Source: CBDFKS01 sp965248905 (GTDB lineage: Bacteria > Chloroflexota > Dehalococcoidia > Lucifugimonadales > JAGWBF01). Taken from it: a stretch of DNA of 64,000 bases. The notes below the pieces were generated by a model. The model was not told the origin of the DNA. It saw only the letters and a program-made list of their open reading frames with translations, and did not search any database. Both the position numbers and the translations under genes were made by a program. This document shows positions 22,998 to 31,583 of this stretch, one piece after another; within the stretch, counting starts at the first letter, position 1, and each line of letters begins with the position of its first letter. The stretch is from the NCBI GenBank assembly GCA_965248905.1, contig CBDFKS010000003.1, forward strand, positions 62,001-126,000. The letters are read 5' to 3'.

Positions 22998-24053
22998 ATG
23001 GTTACTGAGAAGGAAAAGTCTTTAGATATAGCCATAGCGCAGATCGAAAAGCACTATGGCAAGGGCTCAATAATGCGACTGGGTGAGATAGGCGCCAAGC
23101 TGGCCACGGAGGCGGTGCCCAGCGGCTCCCTCTCTCTCGACATAGCCCTGGGAATAGGGGGCATTCCCAAGGGACGGGTTGTGGAGATATATGGCACAGA
23201 GGCAGCCGGCAAGTCCACTTTGGCGCTCCATATCATGGCCGAAACCCAGAAAATGGGTGGCACCGCGGCATATATTGACGTAGAGCATGCCCTGGACCCT
23301 AGCTACTCGGCGAACTGTGGCGTGAACCTGGAAGACCTCCTGATATCCCAGCCCGACAGCGCAGAGCAGGCCCTGGAGATCACCGAGTATCTCGTACGTA
23401 GCGGCGCCGTGGATACTATCGTGATAGACAGCGTTGCGGCCTTAGTACCCAAATCAGAGCTGGAAGGGGACATGGGCGACGCGCACGTGGGATTGCAGGC
23501 GAGGCTTATGTCCCAAGCTCTACGAAAGCTCACCGCGGCCATCCATCACTCTGGAACTGCTGTGGTGTTCATCAATCAGCTACGGGAAAAGGTTGGAGTG
23601 ATGTACGGCAGCCCGGAGGTCACCCCGGGAGGACGCGCCCTCAAGTTCTACAGCTCGATACGCATAGACCTACGTAGGATAGACTCGATAAAACATGGGT
23701 CGGAGGTCGTAGGCAACCGGGTCAGGGCAAAGATTGTGAAAAACAAAGTCGCGCCGCCTTTCCGCATCGCTGAGTTCGACATCATGTTCAACAAGGGCAT
23801 TAGCAAGACGGGTGACATTCTGGACCTGGGTGTCAACGGGGAAATCGTCAAAAAATCCGGAGCATTTTACTCCTACGGCGAGATCCGACTTGGCCAGGGC
23901 AGAGAGAACGCCAAAGAGTACCTCGCCCAGAACCCTGAACTGGCGCAGGAGATCGAAGACCAGGTACGGCAAGACGCAGCCCTAATAACCGGTCCTTCCA
24001 CCAACCACACCAACACAACAGAAAATGGCGTGAGCGAGCTCGAGGAGCTTTAG
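22998..24053 (+). CDS. recA: Recombinase RecA
   Basis: RecA forms filaments on single-stranded DNA for homologous recombination and co-protease activity. The 351-residue sequence has the family's opening (ALDIAIAQIEKHYGKGSIMRLG-like), Walker A in GTEAAGKST, the Walker B region TIVIDSVAALVP, loop L1 EGDMGDAHVG and loop L2 FINQLREKVGVMYGSPEVTPGG. Walker A is slightly unusual: most bacteria have GPESSGKTT. A Thr/Asn-rich tail ends in acidic residues. recX follows 17 bases downstream on the same strand. Confidence 0.97.
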   Translation: MVTEKEKSLDIAIAQIEKHYGKGSIMRLGEIGAKLATEAVPSGSLSLDIALGIGGIPKGRVVEIYGTEAAGKSTLALHIMAETQKMGGTAAYIDVEHALDPSYSANCGVNLEDLLISQPDSAEQALEITEYLVRSGAVDTIVIDSVAALVPKSELEGDMGDAHVGLQARLMSQALRKLTAAIHHSGTAVVFINQLREKVGVMYGSPEVTPGGRALKFYSSIRIDLRRIDSIKHGSEVVGNRVRAKIVKNKVAPPFRIAEFDIMFNKGISKTGDILDLGVNGEIVKKSGAFYSYGEIRLGQGRENAKEYLAQNPELAQEIEDQVRQDAALITGPSTNHTNTTENGVSELEEL

Positions 24054-24070
24054 TCGACGCCAACTCTCTA

Positions 24071-24577
24071 ATGGACCGCGTATTCGATGCCGCTTTGAGA
24101 CTTCTCTCCTTCAGGCCCAGGAGTGAAGCAGAAGTTCGACGCAGGCTTATCAGACGCTTTTCCTCCACACTCGTGGACGAAGCCATAGCTTCGCTGAAAA
24201 ACCGTGGCCTGCTGGACGATGCAGCGTTTGCCAGATTCTGGCGAGAGAATCGAGAACGCCACCGACCCCGAGGCTATTCCGCCATGAAGTGGGAATTGGT
24301 GCGCATGGGTGTGACCGGAGAGATAGCAGAGGACGCTCTCCTGGACGTTGACGAAGAAGCGAACGCGTACCGGGCGGCTCAGGGAACCCTGCGCAGGCTT
24401 GAGCACACAGACTACGACGTTTTCAGGAGAAAGCTGACCGCTTATCTACAACGTCGGGGATTCAGGTTCAGAGTGGTCCAGAGGACGGTCCAGCAAATGT
24501 GGCAGGAGCTATCGCACTCGGCTGACGGCGATGTAGAAGGCGAAGCCCAAACTGATCAGTCCAAAGATATTACCTAG
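24071..24577 (+). CDS. recX: RecX/OraA regulator of RecA
   Basis: The 168 residues are built of three-helix repeats: ALRLLSFRPRSEAEVRRRL, AIASLKNRGLLDDAAFARFW and a C-terminal repeat with LTAYLQRRGFRFRVVQRTVQ. RecX binds in the groove of RecA filaments and lowers RecA activity. Its place directly behind recA supports the call. Its last 69 bases overlap the 3' end of the convergent zinc-ribbon membrane-protein gene, so both mRNAs would be complementary there. Confidence 0.92.
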   Translation: MDRVFDAALRLLSFRPRSEAEVRRRLIRRFSSTLVDEAIASLKNRGLLDDAAFARFWRENRERHRPRGYSAMKWELVRMGVTGEIAEDALLDVDEEANAYRAAQGTLRRLEHTDYDVFRRKLTAYLQRRGFRFRVVQRTVQQMWQELSHSADGDVEGEAQTDQSKDIT

Positions 24578-25042
24578 TATAAAGACCCAGGCCAGCAGGC
24601 CGCTGAACAGGGCGAATATGAGCATGCTGGCGCCTGCTATGACAGCGAGCCCGGTACCACGCTTACGATTGGCGGCCATGCTAATCGCTTCCGACACCAG
24701 ATAACCCACCCCAATGGCTAATAGCCACGCTAGGAAGAACCCGGTGGCCGACAGCAGAAACCCCCATATAAGGCCCGCCAACAGTGCCACCCCGACACCA
24801 GCCGCTCCCGCCCGTACGTAATAGGTGGGTGTGACGTCGAAGGTGGGTAGCTTGGTTACCCTGGCACAGGTGCTGCATCGAGCACCTACAGGGGTCTGGA
24901 TCATGCAGCGGGGACAGATGTACTTGCCGCATTTGCCGCATGCCAGCCCGGTCTCGACATCGGGGTGCGTGGCACAACGATGAAAGATTAGCTCCTCGGC
25001 ACTTTGTTGTTCAGCTTGTTCCTGTGGTTGCGACTGTTCCAT
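24509..25042 (-). CDS. Membrane protein with N-terminal B-box-type zinc finger
   Basis: Of 177 residues, the first 65 hold a Cys/His cluster, CATHPDVETGLACGKCGKYICPRCM then GARCSTCA in broken form, matching the B-box-like or DUF2207-adjacent zinc ribbons common in Chloroflexota. After it come four hydrophobic helices (AGAAGVGVALLAGLIWGFLL and others). The Zn domain is probably cytosolic. The start ATG 25042 is a few bases from the plsY stop, so it belongs to the plsY operon. Function unknown. Confidence 0.7.
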   Translation of the reverse strand: MEQSQPQEQAEQQSAEELIFHRCATHPDVETGLACGKCGKYICPRCMIQTPVGARCSTCARVTKLPTFDVTPTYYVRAGAAGVGVALLAGLIWGFLLSATGFFLAWLLAIGVGYLVSEAISMAANRKRGTGLAVIAGASMLIFALFSGLLAWVFILGNIFGLISLGFAFYIAVSRVR

Positions 25043-25046
25043 GATG

Positions 25047-25733
25047 CTAACTTATGCGCTCACCCTTCTCTCTGGGTCCTCTTCCCAACCACTCGTCACG
25101 ATGGGCAACATCTCTATCGTGAAGAAGCCGGTTGAAATATACCTGACGCCTTGGCAGGCCCTCGGGAAAGGGAGTCCAATTAGACATCAGGCGTTTCAAA
25201 GACACTAATGTTAGGATCCCCACACCGAGCCAGGTGATAGCCAGGGGTTCTCTTAATAGGATACTCCAAATCGGTAAAAGGAGCAGCGAGATGTATACCC
25301 ATACCCCGGAGCTCCGGAAAACGGCCCATCCCAAGAGGGCGACGACCGCGAAAAGCGCTAACTCCCGAGGAGCCAGGGCGACCAGAATACCGATGGCTAC
25401 TGCTATTCCCCTGCCCCCGCTGAATTTCAGGAACACCGACCAGTTGTTCCCGGCGATGGCAGCTAGTGGCACACCCATCAGTAAAAAGGAAGACCTGTCC
25501 AGGTCCAGGAGGTACAGGCCTATCCATATCGGGGAACCGCCCTTTGCGAAAAGCTCGAAAAGTCCAAGGGGTACTATCCATAGCCTGCCCACATTGTAAA
25601 AAAGGTTGGAGCCACCAACGTTGCCGCTGCCATATTGGCGGATGTCTATGCCCTTCACCAGCCGGCCTATGACGTAGGCGGTGGGTACAGAGCCAATTAG
25701 ATAAGCGTAGATGTAAAGGCCAGCCAGCTCCAT
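25047..25733 (-). CDS. plsY: Glycerol-3-phosphate acyltransferase PlsY
   Basis: PlsY moves an acyl group from acyl-phosphate to glycerol-3-phosphate at the inner membrane, the first step of phospholipid synthesis. The three family motifs are visible: YLIGSVPTAYVIGRL with GSGNVGGSN, AIAGNNWSVFLKFSGGRG, and the C-terminal LTLVSLKRL region. Five or so helices are present. At 228 residues it is slightly long, with about 30 extra charged residues at the C-terminus. It sits in an operon with a PHP phosphoesterase and ymdB. Confidence 0.9.
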   Translation of the reverse strand: MELAGLYIYAYLIGSVPTAYVIGRLVKGIDIRQYGSGNVGGSNLFYNVGRLWIVPLGLFELFAKGGSPIWIGLYLLDLDRSSFLLMGVPLAAIAGNNWSVFLKFSGGRGIAVAIGILVALAPRELALFAVVALLGWAVFRSSGVWVYISLLLLPIWSILLREPLAITWLGVGILTLVSLKRLMSNWTPFPEGLPRRQVYFNRLLHDRDVAHRDEWLGRGPREKGERIS

Positions 25734-25760
25734 CGCTCGTCCCTCAATGTGAGAACGTGG

Positions 25761-26606
25761 CTAGTCTTGGGTTGAAGCCTTCTGAGTCGCCAGTCTCTCC
25801 AACTCTTCCACTACTTCCATAGGTGGTCCCATAGTTCCCGGCAAGTGTTCGTCGGAGTTTCCCAGGGCATGGTAATCGCTGCCGCCACACGGCAAGAGCC
25901 CATGCTTCGAAGCAATGTCCACAAGGTCCTGAATTCTCTCTTCCGAATATTGAGCGTAAAACGCTTCCATACCCGCCAAGCCCACTTCTTTTAGCTCTTC
26001 AAGGACGTTTTCCAGGTCATCAATATGAGCAGGATGGGCGACCACGGCCGCACCTCCCCATTTCCTGATAAGCTCAATAGCCTCAATGGGCGTCATCTTC
26101 TCACGCTCAACATATGCAGGTCCGTTTCTACCTATATACGTGTCAAAGGCATCCTTGGGCTCTTTGATGTACCCACGCTCTACCATAGCCAGTGCCACGT
26201 GAGGTCTACCAACCGCTCCATCTCCAGCTATAGCCTGAACTCGGTCCCACTCAATCTCCACACCCATCTGGTTAAGCTTTTCCACCATGCCCTTGGCCCG
26301 GTCCAGTCTGCCGTCTCGAAACTTACTTAGAACCTGTTGGAGCCCCTTATCACTATATTGGATGAAATAAGCGAGAACATGGATCTCATTGCCTGGAACG
26401 TCCGTGCTTAGCTCAATGCCAGGAATTAACCTGAGATCGGGAAAGGCCTCCGCGGCCTTGTACGCTTCAGCCAATCCCTCTGTAGAGTCGTGATCGGTCA
26501 CAGCGACGGTTTTGAGACCCTTGCTGGCAACCAGGTTGATTAGCTCGGTGGGGCTGAGGCGCCCATCCGATGCGGTGGTGTGAAGGTGAAGGTCAACAAC
26601 CGCCAT
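25761..26606 (-). CDS. PHP-domain phosphoesterase (RNase AM/YciV-like)
   Basis: The 281 residues show the PHP metal-binding motifs in order: VDLHLHTTASDG at the N-terminus, AVTDHDST, EIHVLAYF with its His, VAHPAH and the final GGSDYHA. Members of this subgroup act as 3'-5' exonucleases or on nucleotides such as pAp, in the cytosol. The gene starts two bases after the ymdB stop, so the two are surely one transcript. Confidence 0.85.
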   Translation of the reverse strand: MAVVDLHLHTTASDGRLSPTELINLVASKGLKTVAVTDHDSTEGLAEAYKAAEAFPDLRLIPGIELSTDVPGNEIHVLAYFIQYSDKGLQQVLSKFRDGRLDRAKGMVEKLNQMGVEIEWDRVQAIAGDGAVGRPHVALAMVERGYIKEPKDAFDTYIGRNGPAYVEREKMTPIEAIELIRKWGGAAVVAHPAHIDDLENVLEELKEVGLAGMEAFYAQYSEERIQDLVDIASKHGLLPCGGSDYHALGNSDEHLPGTMGPPMEVVEELERLATQKASTQD

Positions 26607-26608
26607 AT

Positions 26609-27382
26609 TTAGTTCACCATCCTGTCAATCCGTTGAATGCTCGTAGCCACACCCGCATCCTCATCGATGTCCACAAGGACCGAGTTCAGCTTCGCCAGTC
26701 CTTTAGCCACCGTGAGCCGTCTGGGCATCTGGGTGAGAAATCCGTCCAGGACCGAACTAACGTCGCTCCCAATTACGGAGTCATATGGCCCCGTCATTCC
26801 TAGGTCCGTCACGAACGCCGTCCCCTTGGGGAGCAATCTAGCGTCTGCGGTAGGCACATGGGTGTGTGTCCCTACGACAGCACTGACCCGTCCATCCAGA
26901 TACCAACCCATGGCTTGCTTTTCGGAGGTGGCTTCGGCATGAAAGTCCACCACTATGGCTTTCGGGGGATTTATTCCATTAATCTCGTCCAGCATTTTGT
27001 CCACAGTTCTAAATGGACAGTCCAAAGTGTTCATGAAAACGCGGCCCATGATGTTGAGCACCGCCGTCTGTCCTAGTCTAATATACCCCCTGCCGGGGGT
27101 ACCGGGAGGGTAATTGGCCGGCCTTAGAAGGGGCCATTCTTCGCTAATAAACGGGATGATCTCCTTCTGCTTCCAGATGTGGTTGCCAGAGGTAATGACA
27201 TCCACATCGCCTTCCATAAGCTCCTGCACATTGTCCGGCGTTATGCCGAACCCTCCCGCTGAGTTCTCACCATTGGCCACCACCAGATCTATCTGGTACT
27301 CGTTTCGCAGGTCCGGAACTAAAGCACGTATCGCATGTCTCCCCGGTTGTCCAATGACGTCACCGATCATCAGAATACGCAA
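26609..27382 (-). CDS. ymdB: YmdB-family metallophosphoesterase
   Basis: The 257-residue dinuclear phosphoesterase carries ILMIGDVIGQPGRHA (metal Asp), VVANGENSAGGFG, VITSGNHIWKQKE, DFHAEATSEKQAMGWY and VVGTHTHVPTADAR, the complete YmdB set. In Bacillus the homologue hydrolyses 2',3'-cAMP and affects cell fate, and its gene follows rny as here. The TTG start at 27382 is chosen because AGGAGTG precedes it and MRILMIGDV is the usual opening. The frame open further upstream is not conserved-looking. Confidence 0.88.
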   Translation of the reverse strand: MRILMIGDVIGQPGRHAIRALVPDLRNEYQIDLVVANGENSAGGFGITPDNVQELMEGDVDVITSGNHIWKQKEIIPFISEEWPLLRPANYPPGTPGRGYIRLGQTAVLNIMGRVFMNTLDCPFRTVDKMLDEINGINPPKAIVVDFHAEATSEKQAMGWYLDGRVSAVVGTHTHVPTADARLLPKGTAFVTDLGMTGPYDSVIGSDVSSVLDGFLTQMPRRLTVAKGLAKLNSVLVDIDEDAGVATSIQRIDRMVN

Positions 27383-27604
27383 ATGTGGACACTCCTCCCT
27401 GTGACTGAAGAGCGTGAAGTCCGTACCAGCGCTCTCCATTTAAACATAAATTCTTTGTCCCTCGTCTGGGAGCTTCCATGAACTACACCCTACTGGATAG
27501 TCGCCAAAGCTGGTCTTCGATCTTCATCGAAGTCTTGGTAACTATTTCAGCCACTTATGATCAAGCCGGGTAGGTCTCAGATTCGTCCATGTTGCCTACA
27601 TGCA

Positions 27605-27649
27605 CCTGCCCCTCGCTCAGACTACCTGGCCGAGGGGCAGGCGTTTTTT
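27605..27649 (+). terminator. Strong rho-independent terminator with no gene upstream on its strand
   Basis: CCTGCCCCTCG (27605-27615) and CGAGGGGCAGG (27631-27641) form a perfect 11-bp stem; CG then six T follow. It works only on the plus strand, yet all genes around it (ymdB, rny) are on the minus strand. It may end a small RNA transcribed from the 27390-27600 gap. Confidence 0.7.
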
Positions 27650-27674
27650 CCATCCTACTGCTGGTTGTCGAACG

Positions 27675-29150
27675 CTATCTAGCGTATTCTATAGAGCGAG
27701 TCTCACGTATGACGGTCACTTTTATCTGACCTGGGAACACCAGGTCTTCCTCGATCTTCTTCGCGATGTCACGAGACAGCGTTGTAACCGCTAGATCGTC
27801 TAGATCATCGGGCTTGACCATGATGCGAACTTCGCGACCTGCCTGAATTGCGAAAGCCTTATCGATGCCAGAGAAACTGTTAGCTACACCTTCCAAGGCT
27901 TCCAGTCGTTTCACATAGTGTTCCGCGGTCTCTTTTCGCGCGCCAGGTCTGGCGGCGCTGATGGCGTCGGCCGTGGCTACCAAGAAGGCCTCGACTGAGC
28001 CCCGCTCCTCATCGTGGTGCTCCATGATGGCCCTATGCACCTCAGGGTGTATCCCGTACCTTTTGGCGATGTCCGCGCCTATATCAGCATGGGGGCCATC
28101 TACCTCATGGGTAAGGGCTTTGCCTATATCGTGGAGCAGTCCTCCTTGCTTCGACACCTCAATGTTAGCTCCAATCTCAGCGGCCATCATGCCTGACAGC
28201 AGCGAGACCTCAATGGCATGTCTTAGTACGTTTTCGCCGTAGCTATAGCGGTACTTGAGACGACCCAGGAGCTTAACAATCTCAGGGTTCAGGCCTGTAA
28301 CGCCTGATTCAAAGGTCGCCCTCTCCCCTTCCTTCTGGATGATCTCATCCATCTCCTTCTTGGCCCGTTCCACCATGTCTTCAATGCGAGCGGGCTGTAT
28401 CCTGCCGTCCTGGACCAGATTTTGGAGAGCCAGCCTGGCCGTCTCTCGGCGCACAGGATCAAAACATGAAATAGTCACCACCTCGGGGGTATCGTCTATG
28501 ATTATGTCTACCCCTGTAAGGGCCTCCATCACCTTGATGTTCCGACCCTCACGCCCTATCAGGCGTCCCTTCATCTCGTCGTTGGGTAGACTGACCACAG
28601 AGGTGGTACGTTCGGAAACTACGTCAGTAGCTAGCCTTTGTATGGCAAGTGTAACGACCTTGCGGGCTTTTTGGTCTGCTTCTTCTTTTATTTCTCGCTC
28701 GATCTCGTAGTAACGGCGGGCCAACTCATGTCTCATCTCGTCTTCCGACTTCTTGAAGAGAATGTCCTTGGCCTCGGTCAAACTGAGCCGAGCTACCTCT
28801 TCTAGCTGCTTGAGTTGCTGATCTTTAAGACCGCGTATCTCGTCCCTGGTCTTGTCCAACTCCTCGTCTTTAAAAACAAGGTTCTTCTCCTGCTTCTCCA
28901 GGGACTCAGTCTTGCGCTCTAGGTTCTCCTCCCGTTGACTGTTTCTCCTTTCCTGTCTTTGAAGCTCCTTACGCCTCTCCTTGACCTCGCTGTCTACGGT
29001 AGAACGAATTCCCAGCGCTTCTTCTCTGGCTTCCAGGAGCGTTTTTCGCTTTTGCTCCTCAGCCTCAGCTATCGTCCTTTGGGCTTCCTCTCTAGCAGCT
29101 TTTAAGCGTCCCGCGCCCGCCAGGCCGGCAAGGAAACTAAGCAATCCCAA
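27675..29150 (-). CDS. rny: Ribonuclease Y
   Basis: RNase Y starts mRNA decay by endonucleolytic cuts. Domains in order: a short hydrophobic N-terminus, a long coiled coil (about 20-180, rich in E/K/R/Q), a KH domain (MKGRLIGREGRNIKVMEAL) and an HD domain (HAIEVSLLSGMMA, GGLLHDIGKALTHE, AIMEHHDE). The TTG start at 29150 follows GGAAAGGAAAG. From there the first 14 residues (MGLLSFLAGLAGAG) are hydrophobic but shorter than the normal membrane anchor, so membrane attachment is weak or absent. ymdB follows downstream after a 292-base gap. Confidence 0.92.
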   Translation of the reverse strand: MGLLSFLAGLAGAGRLKAAREEAQRTIAEAEEQKRKTLLEAREEALGIRSTVDSEVKERRKELQRQERRNSQREENLERKTESLEKQEKNLVFKDEELDKTRDEIRGLKDQQLKQLEEVARLSLTEAKDILFKKSEDEMRHELARRYYEIEREIKEEADQKARKVVTLAIQRLATDVVSERTTSVVSLPNDEMKGRLIGREGRNIKVMEALTGVDIIIDDTPEVVTISCFDPVRRETARLALQNLVQDGRIQPARIEDMVERAKKEMDEIIQKEGERATFESGVTGLNPEIVKLLGRLKYRYSYGENVLRHAIEVSLLSGMMAAEIGANIEVSKQGGLLHDIGKALTHEVDGPHADIGADIAKRYGIHPEVHRAIMEHHDEERGSVEAFLVATADAISAARPGARKETAEHYVKRLEALEGVANSFSGIDKAFAIQAGREVRIMVKPDDLDDLAVTTLSRDIAKKIEEDLVFPGQIKVTVIRETRSIEYAR

Positions 29151-29459
29151 TGGTCTTTCCTTTCCGCCTAGGCATAATTTTTTAGGAAGCGACCAGCTTC
29201 CTAACAATCTCATAATACCTTTGAAGCAGTTGAGTGTCAAGGTGAACGGGTGTCCGTGGAGACAGGGTATGACCGCCATTTCTACCCCTTCGCATCAGTA
29301 CAGAGGGCACCAAAAGGGGCCATGACGTATCTATTTACCTATTTTTTAGCCGTTAGCATAAGAAACTCAGATAGGCAAATTCCCTACGTGTTGGCGGTGG
29401 GCATTATCCAAGGGATTGTGATAGTATAAATCTATGTTCAGGGTAACCAAAGAACGGAT
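29151..29459. other. Divergent intergenic region between rny and a membrane-protein gene
   Basis: It must hold promoters for both directions. An AT-rich block ATTTACCTATTTTTTAGC near 29330-29350 and ATAGTATAAATCTATG near 29418-29433 are the likeliest promoter sites, the second lying about 30 bases before the ATG at 29460. I see no gene or repeat. Confidence 0.4.
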
Positions 29460-30188
29460 ATGATACACCCGGACACGCAATCGACTTCCCCACGATTCTC
29501 TGTCCGGGAGCTTCGCCTTCTAGAGGAGGAGCGCATAGAGGAACAGTTCGTACCGGAGGTTGGCCTGGTATCAGACACTCCGGAGAAGGGCCCGCTGTTG
29601 GTCCTGACCAACCATAGGCTCATATCCTTAGTCCAAAGCGACGGTTACAACGAGACCCTTTTCGCTGACCTAAACGAGGTGCAGGGAGTCTCTGTCAAGG
29701 CCAACTCCAAGGGGTTCAGAGACCTTTTCCAGGGTCTCACACTGATGTTTATAGGGGTCCTCAGCTACTTTATTCTGGGCTACATCCTGGACGGAGTAAC
29801 CATCGCCCTTGCCTTGGGAGCCGCGATCATATTTGTGGGAATCCTGTTCATTGCCAAGTACCTGTTCTGGGAAGCGGAAGGCAGCGTTACCTTCCAGCTT
29901 AGCAACTGGAGCATGAGCTTGCCATATAGAAGCACCGATGCGAGCGAGGACATTTACAAGCTTGTGGACAGGATATTCCAGCTCAAACTAGGACTCCCGG
30001 TGGTCCAGCCCTCTCCAACGACAGCACCCGAAACCGTTCAAGCTGAGAGTATCGCGCCTTCGGAAGAAGAGCCGTCTGACCCCGACCCATTTTCCCCTCC
30101 CCACGTTAATCCCTTGCCGCCTTTCTCACCCACCCCAAGTAACTCTCTCTACGAAGCCAATCCACAATGGCGGGAGCAAACTGACTGA
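29460..30188 (+). CDS. Membrane protein with PH-like N-terminal domain, unknown
   Basis: The 242 residues begin with about 85 residues resembling a bacterial PH-like domain (EKGPLLVLTNHRLISL, then DLNEVQGVSVKA). Two close hydrophobic helices follow (LTLMFIGVLSYFILGYIL and ALALGAAIIFVGILFI), then a second beta-rich piece and a Pro/Ser/Glu-rich disordered tail from about 185. No enzyme motif is present. It stands alone, divergent from rny and convergent with tsaD. A scaffold role at the membrane is possible but unproven. Confidence 0.55.
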   Translation: MIHPDTQSTSPRFSVRELRLLEEERIEEQFVPEVGLVSDTPEKGPLLVLTNHRLISLVQSDGYNETLFADLNEVQGVSVKANSKGFRDLFQGLTLMFIGVLSYFILGYILDGVTIALALGAAIIFVGILFIAKYLFWEAEGSVTFQLSNWSMSLPYRSTDASEDIYKLVDRIFQLKLGLPVVQPSPTTAPETVQAESIAPSEEEPSDPDPFSPPHVNPLPPFSPTPSNSLYEANPQWREQTD

Positions 30189-30258
30189 GGGTCGTAGGCA
30201 AGGCTCACTTCACGTCTCTTATGGTCATTCAAATGAAGGGGAACTGACCGCTTCACCG

Positions 30259-31311
30259 CTATTCCAGCGACAGGCTAGGATCAACGTCCAGGTCTTGAGC
30301 GTCCTCCTGACCCCTTTCTAACCTGAAATAGGCGCACGCTGCGATCATGGCTCCATTGTCCGTGCACAAGACTGGCGGAGGTATTAAGGTCGGCAGTGGG
30401 GACTGCTGTACCATCCTTTCGCGAAGCAAGGCATTGGCCGTTACTCCTCCACCAAGAATAATACCCTTTGCCTTGGATTTTTGCGCAGCGTCCAAGGTCT
30501 TTGACACAATAACGTCTACCACCGATTCCTGGAAGCCGGCAGCCATCTCTCCAACTAGCCGGTCTGCCTCAGCACCCTCGAGCTCCCCTGGAGACGGATA
30601 AAGCCCCCGTTCCTGGGCTCTGTGCAGTAATGCCGTCTTTACGCCGCTGAAGCTGAAGTCCTGGGTATCCTTTAGCCAGGCGCGGGGGAATCGCTCTTGA
30701 CTTTGGACTCCCGTAGCCACCCGCTGAATCTCCGGGCCTCCTGGAAAGCCCAACCCCAGTATGCGTGCTGCTTTATCGAAAGCTTCGCCGGCCGCATCGT
30801 CGCGGGTCCGGCCCAGTAGTCGGTAAATGCCGTGTCCCTCCATTAGAACCAGGTCTGTGTGGCCCCCCGAAGCTATAAGGCAGATGTACGGGAATCCGGG
30901 CTCCGTTTCGGGTTTAGCCCTGTTTCCAGCCTTGTCGGAGATGAGCCATGCGGAGTATATGTGCCCTTCCAGGTGGTTAATGCCCAACAATGGGATGTCT
31001 AACGTAAAGGCAAGGGCTTTAGCGAAGTTGGCGCCCACCAGCAAAGCCCCGGCCAAGCCGGGGCCATAGGTCACCGCGACGGCGTCCAGCTCGCTCAATT
31101 CCACGCCAGCCTCTTTCATAGCTTGGTTGACCGTGGGCATGATCTGGATTACGTGCTGACGCGAAGCCACTTCGGGAACGACGCCGCCATACCGGGAGTG
31201 AATTTCTATCTGAGAGGCTATAACATTGGATAGAAAACGCCGGCCATCTTCCACGACGGCAGCCGCCGTTTCGTCACAAGAGGTCTCTATACCCAGGACT
31301 TTTACTGCCAT
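30259..31311 (-). CDS. tsaD: tRNA N6-adenosine threonylcarbamoyltransferase TsaD
   Basis: TsaD transfers the threonylcarbamoyl group to A37 of ANN-decoding tRNAs. The 350 residues contain LGIETSCDETAAAVV, the metal-binding HxxxH in NHLEGHIYS, SGGHTDLV, GEAFDKAARILGL and the final CTDNGAMIAA. The start is set at ATG 31311, which gives MAVKVLGIETSCDETA; four upstream codons are also open. It is a single-gene unit, convergent with the PH-like gene. tsaB/C/E are not in the window. Confidence 0.95.
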   Translation of the reverse strand: MAVKVLGIETSCDETAAAVVEDGRRFLSNVIASQIEIHSRYGGVVPEVASRQHVIQIMPTVNQAMKEAGVELSELDAVAVTYGPGLAGALLVGANFAKALAFTLDIPLLGINHLEGHIYSAWLISDKAGNRAKPETEPGFPYICLIASGGHTDLVLMEGHGIYRLLGRTRDDAAGEAFDKAARILGLGFPGGPEIQRVATGVQSQERFPRAWLKDTQDFSFSGVKTALLHRAQERGLYPSPGELEGAEADRLVGEMAAGFQESVVDVIVSKTLDAAQKSKAKGIILGGGVTANALLRERMVQQSPLPTLIPPPVLCTDNGAMIAACAYFRLERGQEDAQDLDVDPSLSLE

Positions 31312-31380
31312 AACCAGCATCATAGAAGCAAGGTACCCCTTTCGTCAACGATGGTCTCTCGACAACCAGGGTTTTTAATT

Positions 31381-31454
31381 GTCATTGCGAAGGGCAAAGC
31401 CCTGAAGCAATCTCCCCATGCCCTAAGAGATTGCTTCGCTGTGCTCGCAATGAC
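31381..31454. repeat. Dispersed palindromic repeat (GTCATTGCGA ... CGCAATGAC)
   Basis: GTCATTGCGA and TCGCAATGAC are the ends; GAAGCAATCTC and GAGATTGCTTC are the inner arms. It is related to the repeat at 20423-20512. It lies between tsaD and the two-component promoter. Confidence 0.85.
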
Positions 31455-31513
31455 AGTACGGGAGAACTAAAAGACCCCGCTCGGATGATATTTCATGCCA
31501 TTTGCTATATAAC

Positions 31514-31556
31514 CTAAATATGGCTTAACATTTTCTTAAAGGTGCTGGTCTATAAT
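31514..31556 (+). promoter_or_regulatory. Promoter with Pho-box-like 11-bp direct repeats upstream of the two-component operon
   Basis: CTAAAT (31514), TTAACA (31525) and TTAAAG (31536) are spaced by 11 bases each. A perfect TATAAT lies at 31551-31556, with no good -35 box 17 bases upstream. An activator-dependent promoter in which the repeats replace the -35 box is the natural reading. TTAACA repeats with 11-bp spacing are the binding site of PhoP in Bacillus. Confidence 0.5.
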
Positions 31557-31583
31557 AGTCGTACCTCAATTGGAGCGAATCTA

